A stretch of 64,000 nucleotides of DNA from Rubrobacter marinus (GTDB taxonomy: Bacteria > Actinomycetota > Rubrobacteria > Rubrobacterales > Rubrobacteraceae): contig NZ_CP045121.1 of NCBI RefSeq assembly GCF_011492965.1, forward strand, positions 3,968,001-4,032,000, written 5' to 3'. Shown one piece after another: positions 18,357 to 28,800 of the stretch. The notes beneath the pieces are model-generated. The model was not told the DNA's origin and ran no database searches. It saw nothing but the letters and a program-made list of their open reading frames with translations. Every line of letters begins with the position of its first letter. Position 1 is the stretch's first letter. The position numbers and the translations under genes are program-made.

Positions 18357-19571
18357 ATGGCTGACCAGAACAAGGTAGTGGTCTACAAGGGCCCGGGCGA
18401 GGTGGCCGTAGAGCCCATAGATTACCCGAAGCTCGAGGTGCCCCAGGACGTCGCCGAGGCGATGAACTACAGGAGCGCCGCGGCGCCGCACGCGGTCATC
18501 TTGAGGGTCGTCTCGACCAACATCTGCGGCTCGGACCAGCACATGGTGCGCGGCCGGACGACGGCGCCGGTGGGCCAGACGCTGGGGCACGAGATCACGG
18601 GCGAGGTCGTCGAGGCCGGCGACGACGTCCAGTTCATCAAAGAGGGCGACATCTGCTCGGTGCCGTTCAACATCGCCTGCGGTCGCTGCCGCAACTGCAA
18701 GGAGCGCAAGACCGGCGTCTGCTTGAACGTGAACCCGGCCCGCGCGGGCTCGGCCTACGGCTACGTCGACATGGGCGGCTGGCAGGGCGGCCAGGCCAAC
18801 TACGTGATGGTGCCGTTCGCGGACTTCAACCTCCTGAAGTTCCCGGATAGGGACCAGGCGCTCGAGAAGATCCTGGACCTCACGATGCTCAGCGACATCT
18901 TCCCCACCGGCTACCACGGCGCGTACACGGCGCAGGTGACGACCGGCTCGACGGTCTACGTGGCGGGCGCGGGCCCGGTCGGCCTGGCGGCGGCCCACTC
19001 GGCGCAGCTTCTCGGTGCTTCCGTGGTCATCGTCGGCGACCTCAACGACGACAGGCTGGCGCAGGCTAGGTCCTTCGGCTGCGAGACGATCAACGTCGGC
19101 GAGGGCGGGGAGATCACGGAGCAGATCGCCGCGATCACCGGCATCCCCGAGGTGGACTGCGCGGTCGACGCCGTCGGCTTCGAGGCGTCGGCGAAGGCCG
19201 GTGAGGAGGCCCCGGCGGTCGTCCTCAACCAGGTCCAGACCATCACCCGCGCGGGCGGCTCCTTGGGCATCCCGGGCCTGTACGTGACCGGCGACCCGGG
19301 GGCGGCCGACCCGGAGGCGCAGGAGGGGACGCTCAAGATCCGCTTCGGCCTCGGCTGGGCGAAGAGCCACGCGTTCTTCACCGGCCAGTGCCCGGTGATG
19401 CAGTACAACCGCGAGCTCATGATGAGCATCCTGTACGACAAGGCCCAGATCGCCAAGGCCGTGAACGCCACGGTGATCCCGCTCGAAGAGGCCCCGCAGG
19501 GCTACCAGGACTTCGACAAGGGTGCTGCCAAGAAGTACGTCCTCAACCCGAACGGCTACATCAACGCTTAA
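18357..19571 (+). CDS. fdhA: Glutathione-independent formaldehyde dehydrogenase
   Basis: 404-residue zinc-dependent, NAD-linked medium-chain dehydrogenase closely resembling the Pseudomonas putida glutathione-independent enzyme, which oxidises formaldehyde to formate. Catalytic zinc ligands are visible in STNICGSDQHM and GHEITGEVVEAG. The structural zinc cluster is CGRCRNCKERKTGVC, and the NAD site is VYVAGAGPVGLAAAHSAQLLG. The family-specific YVDMGGWQGGQANYV is present. It is divergent from the formate dehydrogenase operon, so its product can feed that enzyme. Confidence 0.92.
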   Translation: MADQNKVVVYKGPGEVAVEPIDYPKLEVPQDVAEAMNYRSAAAPHAVILRVVSTNICGSDQHMVRGRTTAPVGQTLGHEITGEVVEAGDDVQFIKEGDICSVPFNIACGRCRNCKERKTGVCLNVNPARAGSAYGYVDMGGWQGGQANYVMVPFADFNLLKFPDRDQALEKILDLTMLSDIFPTGYHGAYTAQVTTGSTVYVAGAGPVGLAAAHSAQLLGASVVIVGDLNDDRLAQARSFGCETINVGEGGEITEQIAAITGIPEVDCAVDAVGFEASAKAGEEAPAVVLNQVQTITRAGGSLGIPGLYVTGDPGAADPEAQEGTLKIRFGLGWAKSHAFFTGQCPVMQYNRELMMSILYDKAQIAKAVNATVIPLEEAPQGYQDFDKGAAKKYVLNPNGYINA

Positions 19572-19600
19572 CCGACAGCGTCCGTAGGGCCGCGAGGTTC

Positions 19601-19629
19601 GGAGGGGCCGGGAAACTCCCGGCCCCTCC
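19601..19629 (+). terminator. Rho-independent-like hairpin
   Basis: Near-perfect 13-bp inverted repeat (GAGGGGCCGGGA / TCCCGGCCCCTC with a short AAC loop) 30 bp after the formaldehyde dehydrogenase stop, followed by TCTCGT rather than a U-tract. Confidence 0.7.
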
Positions 19630-19762
19630 TCTCGTCCCGGTTGCGGGGGCCGGGCCCGCGGCGCACGGCCGAGGGCAAAGCATCCTCCCGACGCCTCGTT
19701 CCGCAAAACGGCACGCTGATACACTCCTGCATGGATAGGCGAGAAGGACGAGTGGAGAGCGA

Positions 19763-20620
19763 ATGCTGGAGAAAGCGGGGGCCAAGGCCCGTCGCGGGAG
19801 CAAGACCAAGACGAGGGTGCGCGTGGTCGAGGACGGGCGCGCCCGGGTGCGACCGGACGTCCTCGCCACCGAGGAGCCGATGGAGATACGCCTGATCTCC
19901 GGCGAACGGAAGCAGACGGTCGCGGTGACGATGCGCACGCCCGGCTCGGACTTCGAGCTCGCGGCGGGCTTTCTGTACGGGGAGGGGATCGTCTCCTCCC
20001 GCGACGACATCAAGAAGATCAGCTACTGCGTCGACGTGGACGCGGACCAGCAGTACAACATCGTCAACGTCGAGCTCTGGCCGGGGCGCGAGTACGACCT
20101 GCGCCCCCTCGAGCGTCACTTCTACACGTCGAGCGCCTGCGGGGTCTGCGGCAAGGAGAGCCTGGATCAGCTCGAACTGCGCGGCTGCTCGGTGATACCG
20201 CCGGGCCCGGGGGTGGACGCCGACGTCGTGACCTCGCTGCCGGAGAAGCTGCGGGAAGGGCAGGGGCTCTTCGACTCCACGGGGGGGCTTCACGCGGCGG
20301 CCCTGTTCGACGCCGGGGGGAACCTCCTGGCGCTCCGCGAGGACGTGGGGAGGCACAACGCCACCGACAAGCTCGTGGGCTGGGCGCTTCTGGAGGGGAA
20401 ACTTCCGCTCTCCGAGCATCTGGTGCAGGTCAGCGGGAGGAGCTCCTTCGAGATCCTGCAGAAGTGTCTGACCGCCGGGGTGCCCATCGTCTGCGCCATC
20501 TCCGCGCCGAGCAGCCTCGCCGTGGACGTCGCGCGCCAGTTCGGCATGACCCTGGTGGGCTTCATGCGCGGTGGCCGCTTCAACGTGTATGCGGGATTTG
20601 ATAGGATTATTACGCAATGA
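19763..20620 (+). CDS. fdhD: Formate dehydrogenase accessory sulfurtransferase FdhD
   Basis: 285-residue cytoplasmic maturation factor that passes sulfur from IscS to the molybdenum cofactor of formate dehydrogenase. The essential cysteine loop is SSACGVCGKESLDQL at about residue 125. Other family blocks are TGGLHAAALFD, LREDVGRHNATDKLVGWALL, VSGRSSFEILQKCLTAGVP and a C-terminal MRGGRFNVYAGFDRI. Located on the strand opposite to the dehydrogenase operon but in the same cluster, as expected for its dedicated helper. Confidence 0.95.
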   Translation: MLEKAGAKARRGSKTKTRVRVVEDGRARVRPDVLATEEPMEIRLISGERKQTVAVTMRTPGSDFELAAGFLYGEGIVSSRDDIKKISYCVDVDADQQYNIVNVELWPGREYDLRPLERHFYTSSACGVCGKESLDQLELRGCSVIPPGPGVDADVVTSLPEKLREGQGLFDSTGGLHAAALFDAGGNLLALREDVGRHNATDKLVGWALLEGKLPLSEHLVQVSGRSSFEILQKCLTAGVPIVCAISAPSSLAVDVARQFGMTLVGFMRGGRFNVYAGFDRIITQ

Positions 20621-20659
20621 GAGTGATGCCGTTGTAGGGATCGGGAGAAGGGGAAGCCA

Positions 20660-21925
20660 ATGGCAAGCCAGGCAGCCGGTTCGGGCGGAGGCAACCGGGT
20701 ACTCATAGCCATAGCTGGCGTGGTCATGCAGGTTGCGTTGGGCGCGGTTTATGCATGGAGTAGCTTCAGAACGCCCCTCACGGAGAACTACGGTACCTCG
20801 GTCTCTGCGGTCAACCTGACGTTCAGCATAGCCATATTCTCCCTCGGCTTCGCGGCCTTCGCCGGCGGCCTGTGGATGGCCCGCGTGGGACCGCGGACCG
20901 TCGCGATCACGTCGGGCGTGCTCTACGGGCTCGGCATCTTCCTCGCCAGCTTCGCGACCGAGAACCTCACGATCCTGTACCTGACGTACGGTCTGCTGGC
21001 CGGGGTCGGGATCGGCCTCGGTTACATCGTGCCCATCGCGACCCTCGTCAAGTGGTTCCCGGACAAGCGCGGCTTTATCACCGGCGTCGCCGTGGCGGGC
21101 TTCGGCGCGGGGGCGCTGGTGACGGCGCCGGTGGCGAAGCTTCTCATCGATAGCTTCGGGCTCTTCCCGACGTTCGCGATCCTCGGCGTCATCTACCTCG
21201 TCCTGGTCGTCGGCGCGGCGCTCTTCATGAGGAACCCGCCCGAGGGGTACAGGCCCCCCGGGTTCGAGCCGGAGACGGACGAGAGCAGCGAGCGCTCGGG
21301 CGTGGATTACGAGCTGGGCGGCGCCCTGAAGACCTGGCAGTGGTACGCGCTGTGGGCGCTACTCTTCCTCAACGTCACCGCCGGCATCGCCATCATCTCC
21401 GAGGCCGCGCCGATGGCGGCGGAGATCACGGGCGTCAGCACGCTGGTCGCCGCCGGCCTCGTGAGCATCATCTCCATCGCCAACGGCGCGGGCCGGTTCC
21501 TGTGGGCGTGGCTCTCGGATGCCATCGGCCGCAAGTGGGTCTTTCTGACCATGTACCTGCTGCAGGCGCTCTGCTTCTTCCTCATTCCGCTCATCGGCAC
21601 CACGTTCTTCATGCTCGCCATCCTCGCCTTTATCATCGTCTCCTGCTACGGGGGAGGCTTCGGCACGATGCCTGCGTTCAACGCCGACTACTTCGGCTCC
21701 GCGAACGTCGGCAAGATCTACGGTCTCATGCTGACCGCCTGGAGCTTCGGCGGTGTCCTGGGACCGTTGCTGATCTCTTACATCGTCGACTCTACCGGCA
21801 GCTACCAGAACGCCTTCTACATCCTCGCGGCGCTCATGCTGGTCAGCTCCATCGTCCCGTTCGTGGTCCGTCCCCCGAAGGCCCCTCAGGCCGCCGGCGC
21901 CCAGACGGGAGAGGCGAGAGCGTAG
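20660..21925 (+). CDS. OxlT-like MFS antiporter, copy 1
   Basis: 421-residue major facilitator with 12 predicted helices, of the oxalate/formate antiporter group. Typical segments are ALGAVYAWSSFRTPL in helix 1, LYGLGIFLASF, GLGYIVPIATLVKWFPDKRG after helix 4 and YCGGFGTMPAF-like CYGGGFGTMPAFNADYFG in helix 10. Begins MASQAAGSGGGNRV. Copy 2 follows at 22235 and is the same length with very similar sequence. Substrate (oxalate, formate or another small carboxylate) is inferred from family and from formate genes next door. Confidence 0.88.
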   Translation: MASQAAGSGGGNRVLIAIAGVVMQVALGAVYAWSSFRTPLTENYGTSVSAVNLTFSIAIFSLGFAAFAGGLWMARVGPRTVAITSGVLYGLGIFLASFATENLTILYLTYGLLAGVGIGLGYIVPIATLVKWFPDKRGFITGVAVAGFGAGALVTAPVAKLLIDSFGLFPTFAILGVIYLVLVVGAALFMRNPPEGYRPPGFEPETDESSERSGVDYELGGALKTWQWYALWALLFLNVTAGIAIISEAAPMAAEITGVSTLVAAGLVSIISIANGAGRFLWAWLSDAIGRKWVFLTMYLLQALCFFLIPLIGTTFFMLAILAFIIVSCYGGGFGTMPAFNADYFGSANVGKIYGLMLTAWSFGGVLGPLLISYIVDSTGSYQNAFYILAALMLVSSIVPFVVRPPKAPQAAGAQTGEARA

Positions 21926-21948
21926 CGCCACCGCTCGCGTAGAAGCCC

Positions 21949-21980
21949 AGAACCCCGGCCGCTCGTTCCGCCGGGGTTCT
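21949..21980 (+). terminator. Hairpin after first antiporter gene
   Basis: 11-bp inverted repeat AGAACCCCGGC / GCCGGGGTTCT 24 bp beyond the stop codon, followed by CCCTTCGCTC. It separates the two antiporter copies into independent transcripts. Confidence 0.65.
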
Positions 21981-22234
21981 CCCTTCGCTCCGGTCCACAC
22001 GCAGCCTGCGACCTGGTAGGGCTCAGAGGTAGCCCGAAAGGTTCGTGTCAGTCCAACTCATGCGGCGGATTTGATGGGTTCACGCCAAAGGGGTACAGTC
22101 TCCCCTCGAAGGGTAGAGTCCCCTCAAGCCAAGAGACGACGCAGCCCGACCAGGAGGTAGCAAGACGACAGGTATGTGGCGCAAGAAACCGGCGGTTCGT
22201 ATACGGCTAATTTATTTGTGGACGGAGGAGTAAC

Positions 22235-23500
22235 TTGGCAAGTCAGGCATCTGGCGCGGCCGGAGGCAACAGGGTACTAATCGCCGTAGCAGGCGTGGTC
22301 ATGCAACTAGCGCTCGGCGCGGTCTACGGCTGGAGCGTCTTCCGGAAGCCCCTCTCGGAGGCGTACGGGGTCGAGGTCTCTCCGGTGAACCTCGCGTTTA
22401 CCATAACGATCTTCACGCTGGGCTTCGCGGCCTTCGCCGGCGGCATCTGGATGGGCAGGGTGGGACCGCGGACCGTCGCGATCACGTCGGGCGTGCTCTA
22501 CGGGCTCGGCATCTTCCTCACCAGCTTTGCCGACAACAGCTTGACGCTGCTGTACCTGACCTACGGCGTCATCGCGGGCGCGGGGATCGGGCTGGGATAC
22601 ATCGTGCCCATCGCGACCCTCGTCAAGTGGTTCCCGGACAAGCGCGGCGTCATCACGGGTATCGCCGTGGCCGGGTTCGGCGGCGGGGCCATCCTCGCGG
22701 CCCAGATCGCGCCGCGGCTCATCGAGTCCGTGGGGCTCTTCTCGACCTTCGCCGTTCTGGGCATCGCCTACCTCGTCGTCGTCGTGGGCGCGGGCCTGTT
22801 CATGAAGAACCCGCCCGCCGGCTACAAGCCCCCCGGGTTCGAGCCCGACACGAGCGGCTCCAGCGAGCGCTCGGCCGTAGACTACGAGTTCGGCGCGGCG
22901 GTCAGGACCTGGCAGTGGTACGCGCTGTGGGCCCTGCTCTTCCTCAACGTCACCGCCGGGATCTCGATCATCGCCGAGGCCGCGCCCATGACCGAGGAGA
23001 TCACCGGGGCCGGCACGGCCGCCGCCGCCGCCCTCGTCTCCATCATCGCCATCTTCAACGGCGTCGGACGATTCTTGTGGGCCGCCCTCTCCGACGCCAT
23101 AGGCCGCAAGTGGGTCTTCTTCACGATGTTCGTGATCCAGGCGGCGCTGTTCGTGCTGATGCCGATCATCGGCACCTCCTACGTGGTGTTCACCGCGCTC
23201 GCCTGCATCATCCTCCTCTGCTACGGCGGCGGCTTCGGCACGATGCCTGCTTTCGCGGCGGACTACTTCGGCTCGGCCAACGTCGGCAGGATCTACGGCC
23301 TGCTGCTGACCGCCTGGAGCTTCGCGGCCGTCGTGGGTCCGCTCCTGATCTCCTACGTCCACGACTCCACGGGCTCCTACGCCCCGGCCTTCTACATTAT
23401 CGCCGGGATCATGGCCGTCAGCGCCATCGTCGCGCTCATCATGCGGCCCCCGAAAGCCCCGGAGGCCGCCGGCGCCCGGACGGGCGAGGCCAGGGCGTAA
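22235..23500 (+). CDS. OxlT-like MFS antiporter, copy 2
   Basis: 421-residue, 12-helix MFS transporter paralogous to the gene at 20660. Shared blocks include VGPRTVAITSGVLYGLGIFL, CYGGGFGTMPAF and the C-terminal PPKAPEAAGARTGEARA. TTG start at 22235 behind GGAGGAGTAA. The 254-bp gap before it holds its own promoter region (the previous terminator ends at 21980), so the two copies may be regulated differently. Divergence is concentrated in helices 1-2 and in the middle loop. Confidence 0.88.
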   Translation: MASQASGAAGGNRVLIAVAGVVMQLALGAVYGWSVFRKPLSEAYGVEVSPVNLAFTITIFTLGFAAFAGGIWMGRVGPRTVAITSGVLYGLGIFLTSFADNSLTLLYLTYGVIAGAGIGLGYIVPIATLVKWFPDKRGVITGIAVAGFGGGAILAAQIAPRLIESVGLFSTFAVLGIAYLVVVVGAGLFMKNPPAGYKPPGFEPDTSGSSERSAVDYEFGAAVRTWQWYALWALLFLNVTAGISIIAEAAPMTEEITGAGTAAAAALVSIIAIFNGVGRFLWAALSDAIGRKWVFFTMFVIQAALFVLMPIIGTSYVVFTALACIILLCYGGGFGTMPAFAADYFGSANVGRIYGLLLTAWSFAAVVGPLLISYVHDSTGSYAPAFYIIAGIMAVSAIVALIMRPPKAPEAAGARTGEARA

Positions 23501-23544
23501 AGGTCAGGGGCTCGCGCCCCGGATCGGAAGTGGCACCAGCGCAA

Positions 23545-23587
23545 GCGGCGAACCCCCGGAGGCAGGACGGCTCCGGGGGTTCGCCGC
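23545..23587 (+). terminator. Strong hairpin terminator after second antiporter
   Basis: 17-bp perfect inverted repeat: GCGGCGAACCCCCGGAG pairs with CTCCGGGGGTTCGCCGC around a 9-base loop, followed by TTTATCG. Confidence 0.8.
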
Positions 23588-23758
23588 TTTATCGTGAGAA
23601 GAATGGGGGGCTTCGGAACGACCCCACGGGGCCTCCGGCGCGGTACTTCGTATCTCGTTGACCGTGTGTTGTGTTTGCAATATAGTGCCGCACCAAGTGG
23701 AAGGAGTAGGAGTCGACGGCCGCGCTCACGGGCGCGGTAAACAGGGGAAAGGGGTTTT

Positions 23759-24073
23759 GTGGATAGGCACGAAGAGTGGGTTCGCGTAGAGCGAACATCG
23801 GCGTTTCAAGATCTAAGACGAAAAAGGAAAGCATTCATCGTCCCGGCGACCATCTTCTTTTTGGTCTTCTTTTTCGGGCTGCCGGTTCTTGCGGCGTTCA
23901 CCACCGTGCTAAATACGAGGGCCGCGGGGCCGCTCACGTGGGCCTACGTCTACGGTTTCGCGCAGTTCGCGATGGTGTGGATCCTGATGCACGTCTACGT
24001 CAACCGGGCGAACAAGTGGGACAACCTCGTGGACCAAGCGCGCGAAGAGGCGGCCGAAGGAGGGGTGAAGTAG
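23759..24073 (+). CDS. DUF485 membrane protein (YjcH-like)
   Basis: 104 residues with two membrane helices (VPATIFFLVFFFGLPVLAAF and WAYVYGFAQFAMVWILMHVY) in the DUF485 arrangement. In many bacteria such a gene directly precedes a sodium:solute symporter of the ActP type, as here: the symporter starts 2 bp after this stop. Its role is probably to assist that symporter. The start codon at 23759 (TTG or GTG-type) is preceded by GGGGAAAGGGG. Confidence 0.82.
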   Translation: MDRHEEWVRVERTSAFQDLRRKRKAFIVPATIFFLVFFFGLPVLAAFTTVLNTRAAGPLTWAYVYGFAQFAMVWILMHVYVNRANKWDNLVDQAREEAAEGGVK

Positions 24074-24074
24074 C

Positions 24075-25682
24075 GTGAACGATCGAGTCATAGCGATCAT
24101 CTTCTTCTGTCTGATCATCGCGCTCACGCTCGGGATCACCGCCTGGGCGGCGCGCAAGAACAAGTCCACCAGCGACCACTACGTCGCGGGCGGCAAGATC
24201 AGCGGCTGGCAGAACGGCCTCGCCATCTCCGGCGACTACCTCTCGGCGGCCTCGTTCCTCGGGATCGCGGGGACGATCTCCCTGTCGGGCTTCTCGGGCT
24301 TCTACCTCTCGATCGGCTTCCTCGTGGCCTACCTCGTGGTGCTGCTCCTGGTGGCCGAGCCCTTGAGGAACCTCGGCAAGTACACGCTGGCCGACATGCT
24401 CGCCAGCCGGTTCAACAAGAGCAGCGTGCGCTCGACGGCGGCGCTCTCGACCATCGCGATCAGCATGTTCTACATGATCGCCCAGCTTGTCGGCGCGGGC
24501 GCGCTCGTCCAGCTTCTGCTCGGCATCAACTACGCCATCTCGGTGATCATCATCGGCATCCTGATGACGGTCTACATCGTGCTCGGCGGCATGATCGCGA
24601 CGACCTGGATTCAGATCGTCAAGGCCGTCCTCCTGGTCGTGGGGACCCTGGCGCTCTCGATCCTGGTGCTCGCGCAGTTCAGCTTCAACCCGCTCGCGCT
24701 CTTCTCCGCCGTCGAGCAGGAGGTCGGTTTCGAGGCGCTCCACCCGCCCGCGCCGAGCGACCTCACCACGAGCCTCAGCGTGATCTCCTTGAACATCGCC
24801 CTCGTCCTCGGCACGGCCGGGCTCCCGCACATCCTGATCCGGTTCCTCACCGTGCCGGACGCGAAGACGGCCCGCTCCTCCATCGTGACGGCGACCTGGA
24901 TCATCGGCCTCTTCTACCTTTTGACCCCGATCCTGGGCTACGGCGCCACGATCTTTGTGGGTCGCGACGCGATCACCGCCCAGAACCCGGCCGGCAACAC
25001 GGCGGCCCCGCAGCTCGCGGACGCCCTGGGCGGCCCGATCTTCCTGGCCTTCGTCTCGGCGGTCGCGTTCGCCACCATCGTGGCCGTGGTCGCGGGCCTC
25101 GTGCTCGCGGCCTCCAGCGCCTTCGCCCACGACTTCTACACCAACGTCATCAAGGGCGGCGACGCGTCGGAGCGCGAGCAACTCCGGATGGCCCGCATCA
25201 CGGCCGTCGCCATCTCGGTCGCGGCGATCGTCCTGGCGCTCTTCGCCCAGGGCCTCAACGTGGCGTTCCTCGTGGCGCTGGCCTTCGCGGTCGCGGCGAG
25301 CGCGAACGTTCCGGTGATCCTGCTGACGATCTTCTGGAAGAAGTTCAACACGACCGGGGCCGTGACCGGCATGCTCACGGGTCTGTTGAGCGCGGTCTTG
25401 CTCGTGGCCATCAGCCCGAACGTCCTGGGCGAGACGGGGATCGTCACCGGGGCCTCGGCGATCTTCCCGCTGACGAACCCCGCCCTGGTCTCGGTGCCCC
25501 TGGGCTTCCTGGGCTGCTACCTGGGCACCGTCCTCGGCGGTCGCGGCGCGGAGAGGGAGCGCGAGGCGGGCCTCCAGACGGACTACGACGAGATCTACGT
25601 CCGCTCCATGACCGGGATCAGCAACATAGAGAAGGAGCTTCATCAGGCGACCCCGACCCAGGAGCAGCCGCGCGCCACGTAG
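24075..25682 (+). CDS. actP: Cation/acetate symporter, ActP/SSS family
   Basis: 535-residue sodium:solute symporter with about 13 helices. Family motifs: GGKISGWQNGLAISGDYLSA at residues about 38-57, GTAGLPHILIRFLTVPDAK near 250 and VAGLVLAASSAFAHDFY near 345. Substrate class is small monocarboxylates (acetate, glycolate, pyruvate). GTG start at 24075 coupled to the DUF485 gene. Confidence 0.88.
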   Translation: MNDRVIAIIFFCLIIALTLGITAWAARKNKSTSDHYVAGGKISGWQNGLAISGDYLSAASFLGIAGTISLSGFSGFYLSIGFLVAYLVVLLLVAEPLRNLGKYTLADMLASRFNKSSVRSTAALSTIAISMFYMIAQLVGAGALVQLLLGINYAISVIIIGILMTVYIVLGGMIATTWIQIVKAVLLVVGTLALSILVLAQFSFNPLALFSAVEQEVGFEALHPPAPSDLTTSLSVISLNIALVLGTAGLPHILIRFLTVPDAKTARSSIVTATWIIGLFYLLTPILGYGATIFVGRDAITAQNPAGNTAAPQLADALGGPIFLAFVSAVAFATIVAVVAGLVLAASSAFAHDFYTNVIKGGDASEREQLRMARITAVAISVAAIVLALFAQGLNVAFLVALAFAVAASANVPVILLTIFWKKFNTTGAVTGMLTGLLSAVLLVAISPNVLGETGIVTGASAIFPLTNPALVSVPLGFLGCYLGTVLGGRGAEREREAGLQTDYDEIYVRSMTGISNIEKELHQATPTQEQPRAT

Positions 25683-25705
25683 CGTAAAACTTCGAGGATA
25701 GCGCC

Positions 25706-25737
25706 GCGGGGCCCCCGTCTCAGGACGGGGGCCCCGC
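25706..25737 (+). terminator. Terminator after symporter gene
   Basis: 14-bp arms GCGGGGCCCCCGTC / GACGGGGGCCCCGC with a short loop, then TCTTTGCGTT. It lies between two convergent genes and may also stop the kinase gene transcribed from the other side. Confidence 0.75.
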
Positions 25738-25870
25738 TCTTTGCGTTCTGCGGGCGGCCACCAGGGCGCGCGGAGACGGCACCACGCGACGTCTTGCCCG
25801 GCGGCGATGAGCGGTAGGGTGCGGGCTCTCTCGGGACCGCTTGGCCCGAACGCTCGAGGGGGGCCGGGCG

Positions 25871-28800
25871 TTAGCCCGCGTGCGCGTCCAGCGGGTCGCT
25901 GTTGGCGGGGCGCGAGAGGATGTCCGCGACGGTCTTGCCCGTGGGGTCGCCGAGCAGCGGGATCTCGGCGAGCACGAGGGTGCCGACGCCGGGGCGGCTC
26001 GCCACCCGGAAGACGCCGCCGAGCAGGGTGATCCTCTCGCGCATCCCGGCCATGCCGACCCTCTCGCCGGGACCGGCCCCGGCGCCGTCGACCGGCACGA
26101 AACCTTTGCCGTAGTCGCGGACGCGCAACTGGATGCCGCCCCTCTCCCCTGGTCCGAGGGGTCGCTGCGGGCGGCGGACGAGGGCGACGTCCACGCGCGT
26201 GGTGCCCGCGTGCTTGCCGACGTTGTTCAGCGCCTCCTGAACGACGCGGAAGATCGCGGTCTCGGTCGAGGCCGGGAGGCGCCCGTCGCCCAGAGCGTCC
26301 TCGTAGCCGATGCGCCACCCCTTCGCCCTGAGGGCGTCGAGGTGGAGGCGGATGGCGCTGCGCAGCCCGAACTCGTCGAGGGCCGTCGGCCGGAGGTCGG
26401 CGATGACCCTCCGCGCCTCGCCGACGGTCTGGCGCACGAGGGTCGAGACCATGTCCAGGTCCTCCCGGCCCTCCGCGGTCGGCGGCGGGTGGAAGTGGGC
26501 GAAGGCCTGGAGGTGCTGGTGGGCGGCGGCGGCGACCTGGGCGAGGCCGTCGTGGACCTCGTAGGCGACCCGGCGCCGCTCCTCCTCCTGGGCGACGAGG
26601 ATCTTGCCGACAAGCTCCTGCAGCTTCTTCTCCCGCTCCATGAGCTCCCCGTAGAGCCTGGCGTTCTCGAAGGCGCTCGCCGCCTGCCCGGCGAGGCTCT
26701 CGAAGATGCTCACGGTGCCCCCGTCGGCGAGCTCCCCCGGCCCGTACACCTCCAGCACCCCGACGGCCCGCTCCCGCACCATGAGGGGGAGGCAGATGCC
26801 CGTCGCGAACCCGCTCTCCGGACCGGCGAGGGCGAAGACCTGAGCGGCCTCGTCGCGCAGCGCGGTCTCGATGGCCTCCCGAACCCTGGGGCCTTCGCGG
26901 ACCCCCCGCCCCGCTCCGTCGAGGCCGATGGAGCGCCAGACCGAGACGGGTTCGGCGTCCTCGCCGCGGATGGAGATGGCCGCCGCGTTCAGGCCGGAGA
27001 TGCTACGCATGATCTCCAGGAGGCGCGTGCCGATCTCCTCTGGCTCCAGGGTGGAGCCGAGGATGATCCCGGCCTCGTGGATGGCCATGAGCCGGTCGAG
27101 GCTGCGCCGGAGCTCGGCCTCGGCCTCCTTGCGCTCGGTGATGTCCTCCAGGGTGCCCTCGTAGCCGACCACCTCGCCGGAGGAGCCGCGGACGGCGCGG
27201 GCGTTCATGGAGATCCAGATCGCGCTCCCGTCCTTGCGCAGGAACCGCGCCTCGAACTCGAACACCCTGCCCTCCCGGCTCATGCGCCGGGCGAACTCCT
27301 CGCGCCGGGAGGGCTCGGCGTAGAGCTGCCTCCCTATGTCCCAGAGGGTCTCCACCATCTCCTCGGCGGAGTCGTACCCGCAGATGCGGGCCATCATCGG
27401 GTTCGCCGTGAGCAGGCGGCCGTCGAGCGTGGTCTGGAAGATGCCCTCGACGGCGTTCTCGAAGATCCCGCGGTACTTCTCCTCGGCGGTCTTGAGGGCC
27501 TCCTGGGCCTGGCGGCGCTGGCGGCGCTCCTCGGCGTCCTCGAGCTCCCGCTCGACGGCGGGGGCGAGGCGGGCGAGGTTGTCCTTGGGGACGTAGTCCT
27601 GGGCCCCGGCCTTCATGACCTTCACGGCCGCGTCCTCCCCGATGTGCCCGGAGACGATGATGAACGGCAGGTCGGGCCAGTCCCCGGACCGGAGCAGCTC
27701 GAGCGCCGCCGGGGCGCTGAAGCGCGGCATGGCGTGGTCCGAGATGACGAGGTCCCACTCGCCCCCCTTGAGGGCGGCGAGCATGCCCCCGCGGTCTCGA
27801 CCCGCTCGTGGGAGACCCGGTATCCGCCGCGCCTGAGCTCGCGCAGGACGAAGAGGGCGTCGTCGGGCGAGTCCTCGACGAGCAGGACGCGCAAGGGCCG
27901 CCCCTCGCCCTCCCTTCCTACGGAGCGCGCCTCCCCCGTCGCCGTCACCGCGACCCGGCCCCTCTCGGGCCCCTCGCGCCCGGAGAGGTGCGACGGGTCG
28001 ATCTGGAGCCCCGGGCGGAGGGTGAAGAAGAAGGAGGCGCCGCGGCCGACCTCGCCCTCGGCCCACGCCCTCCCCCCGTGGCGGTGCACGATCCTCTGCA
28101 CCGTCGCCAACCCTATCCCCGTCCCCTCGAACTCCCCAGAGCCGTGCAGCCTCTGGAACGCCCCGAACAGCTTGTCCGCGTACTCCATGTCGAACCCCGC
28201 CCCGTTGTCCCTCACGTAGTAGACCGGGACGCGGCCCCGGGACGAGAGCTCGAGGTCCTCCCCGAAGGCTATCCTGGCCCGCTCCTCCTTCTCGGTGAAC
28301 TTGAAGGCGTTGCCGATCAGGTTCGTCAGGGCCACCCTCACGAGGCGCGGGTCGCAGTGGACCTCGATGCCGTCCTGGATCTCGAACTCGACGTCCCTGT
28401 CGGGCCGGGACTCGCGGAGCCCGTCGGCGACCTCGCGGGCGACGGTGCTCAGGTTCACCCGCTCCCGGCGCAGGGCCCCGCGGGTGACGCGCGAGAGGCC
28501 GAGGAGGTCGTCTATGAGGCGGCCCATCCGCTGGCTCGCGGTCCGGACCCTGCCCAGGTAGTCCTTCCCCTCCTCGTCGAGGTCGTCCGCGTAGTCCTCG
28601 AGCAGAATCTGGGAGAACCCGTCGATGCTCCTCAGGGGGGCCCTCAGGTCGTGCGAGACGGAGTACGAGAACGCCTCGAGCTCGCGGTTCGTCACCTCGA
28701 GCTCGCGGTTGGCCTCCTCCATCCCGGCGCTGGCCTCCTCGGCCCCGAGCCGGGCGCGCACGAGCATGTACGTTATGCCGAAGAGCAGGAGGCTCACCCC

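Noticed and set aside
14915-18364. A 1149-residue plus-strand open frame
   Set aside because: It is the antisense of the formate dehydrogenase gene; its composition is Arg/Val/Asp-rich with no domain, as expected from codon-position GC bias.
22000-22230. Possible small RNA or tRNA-Sec gene upstream of the second antiporter
   Set aside because: No cloverleaf, CCA end or long variable arm could be drawn; it is more likely a 5' control region.
24000-26318. A 772-residue minus-strand open frame
   Set aside because: Antisense to the ActP symporter; low-complexity Arg/Asp/Gly-rich composition.
25841-28219. Long plus-strand frames (792 and 878 residues) across the kinase
   Set aside because: Antisense of the hybrid kinase, with low-complexity composition and no domains.
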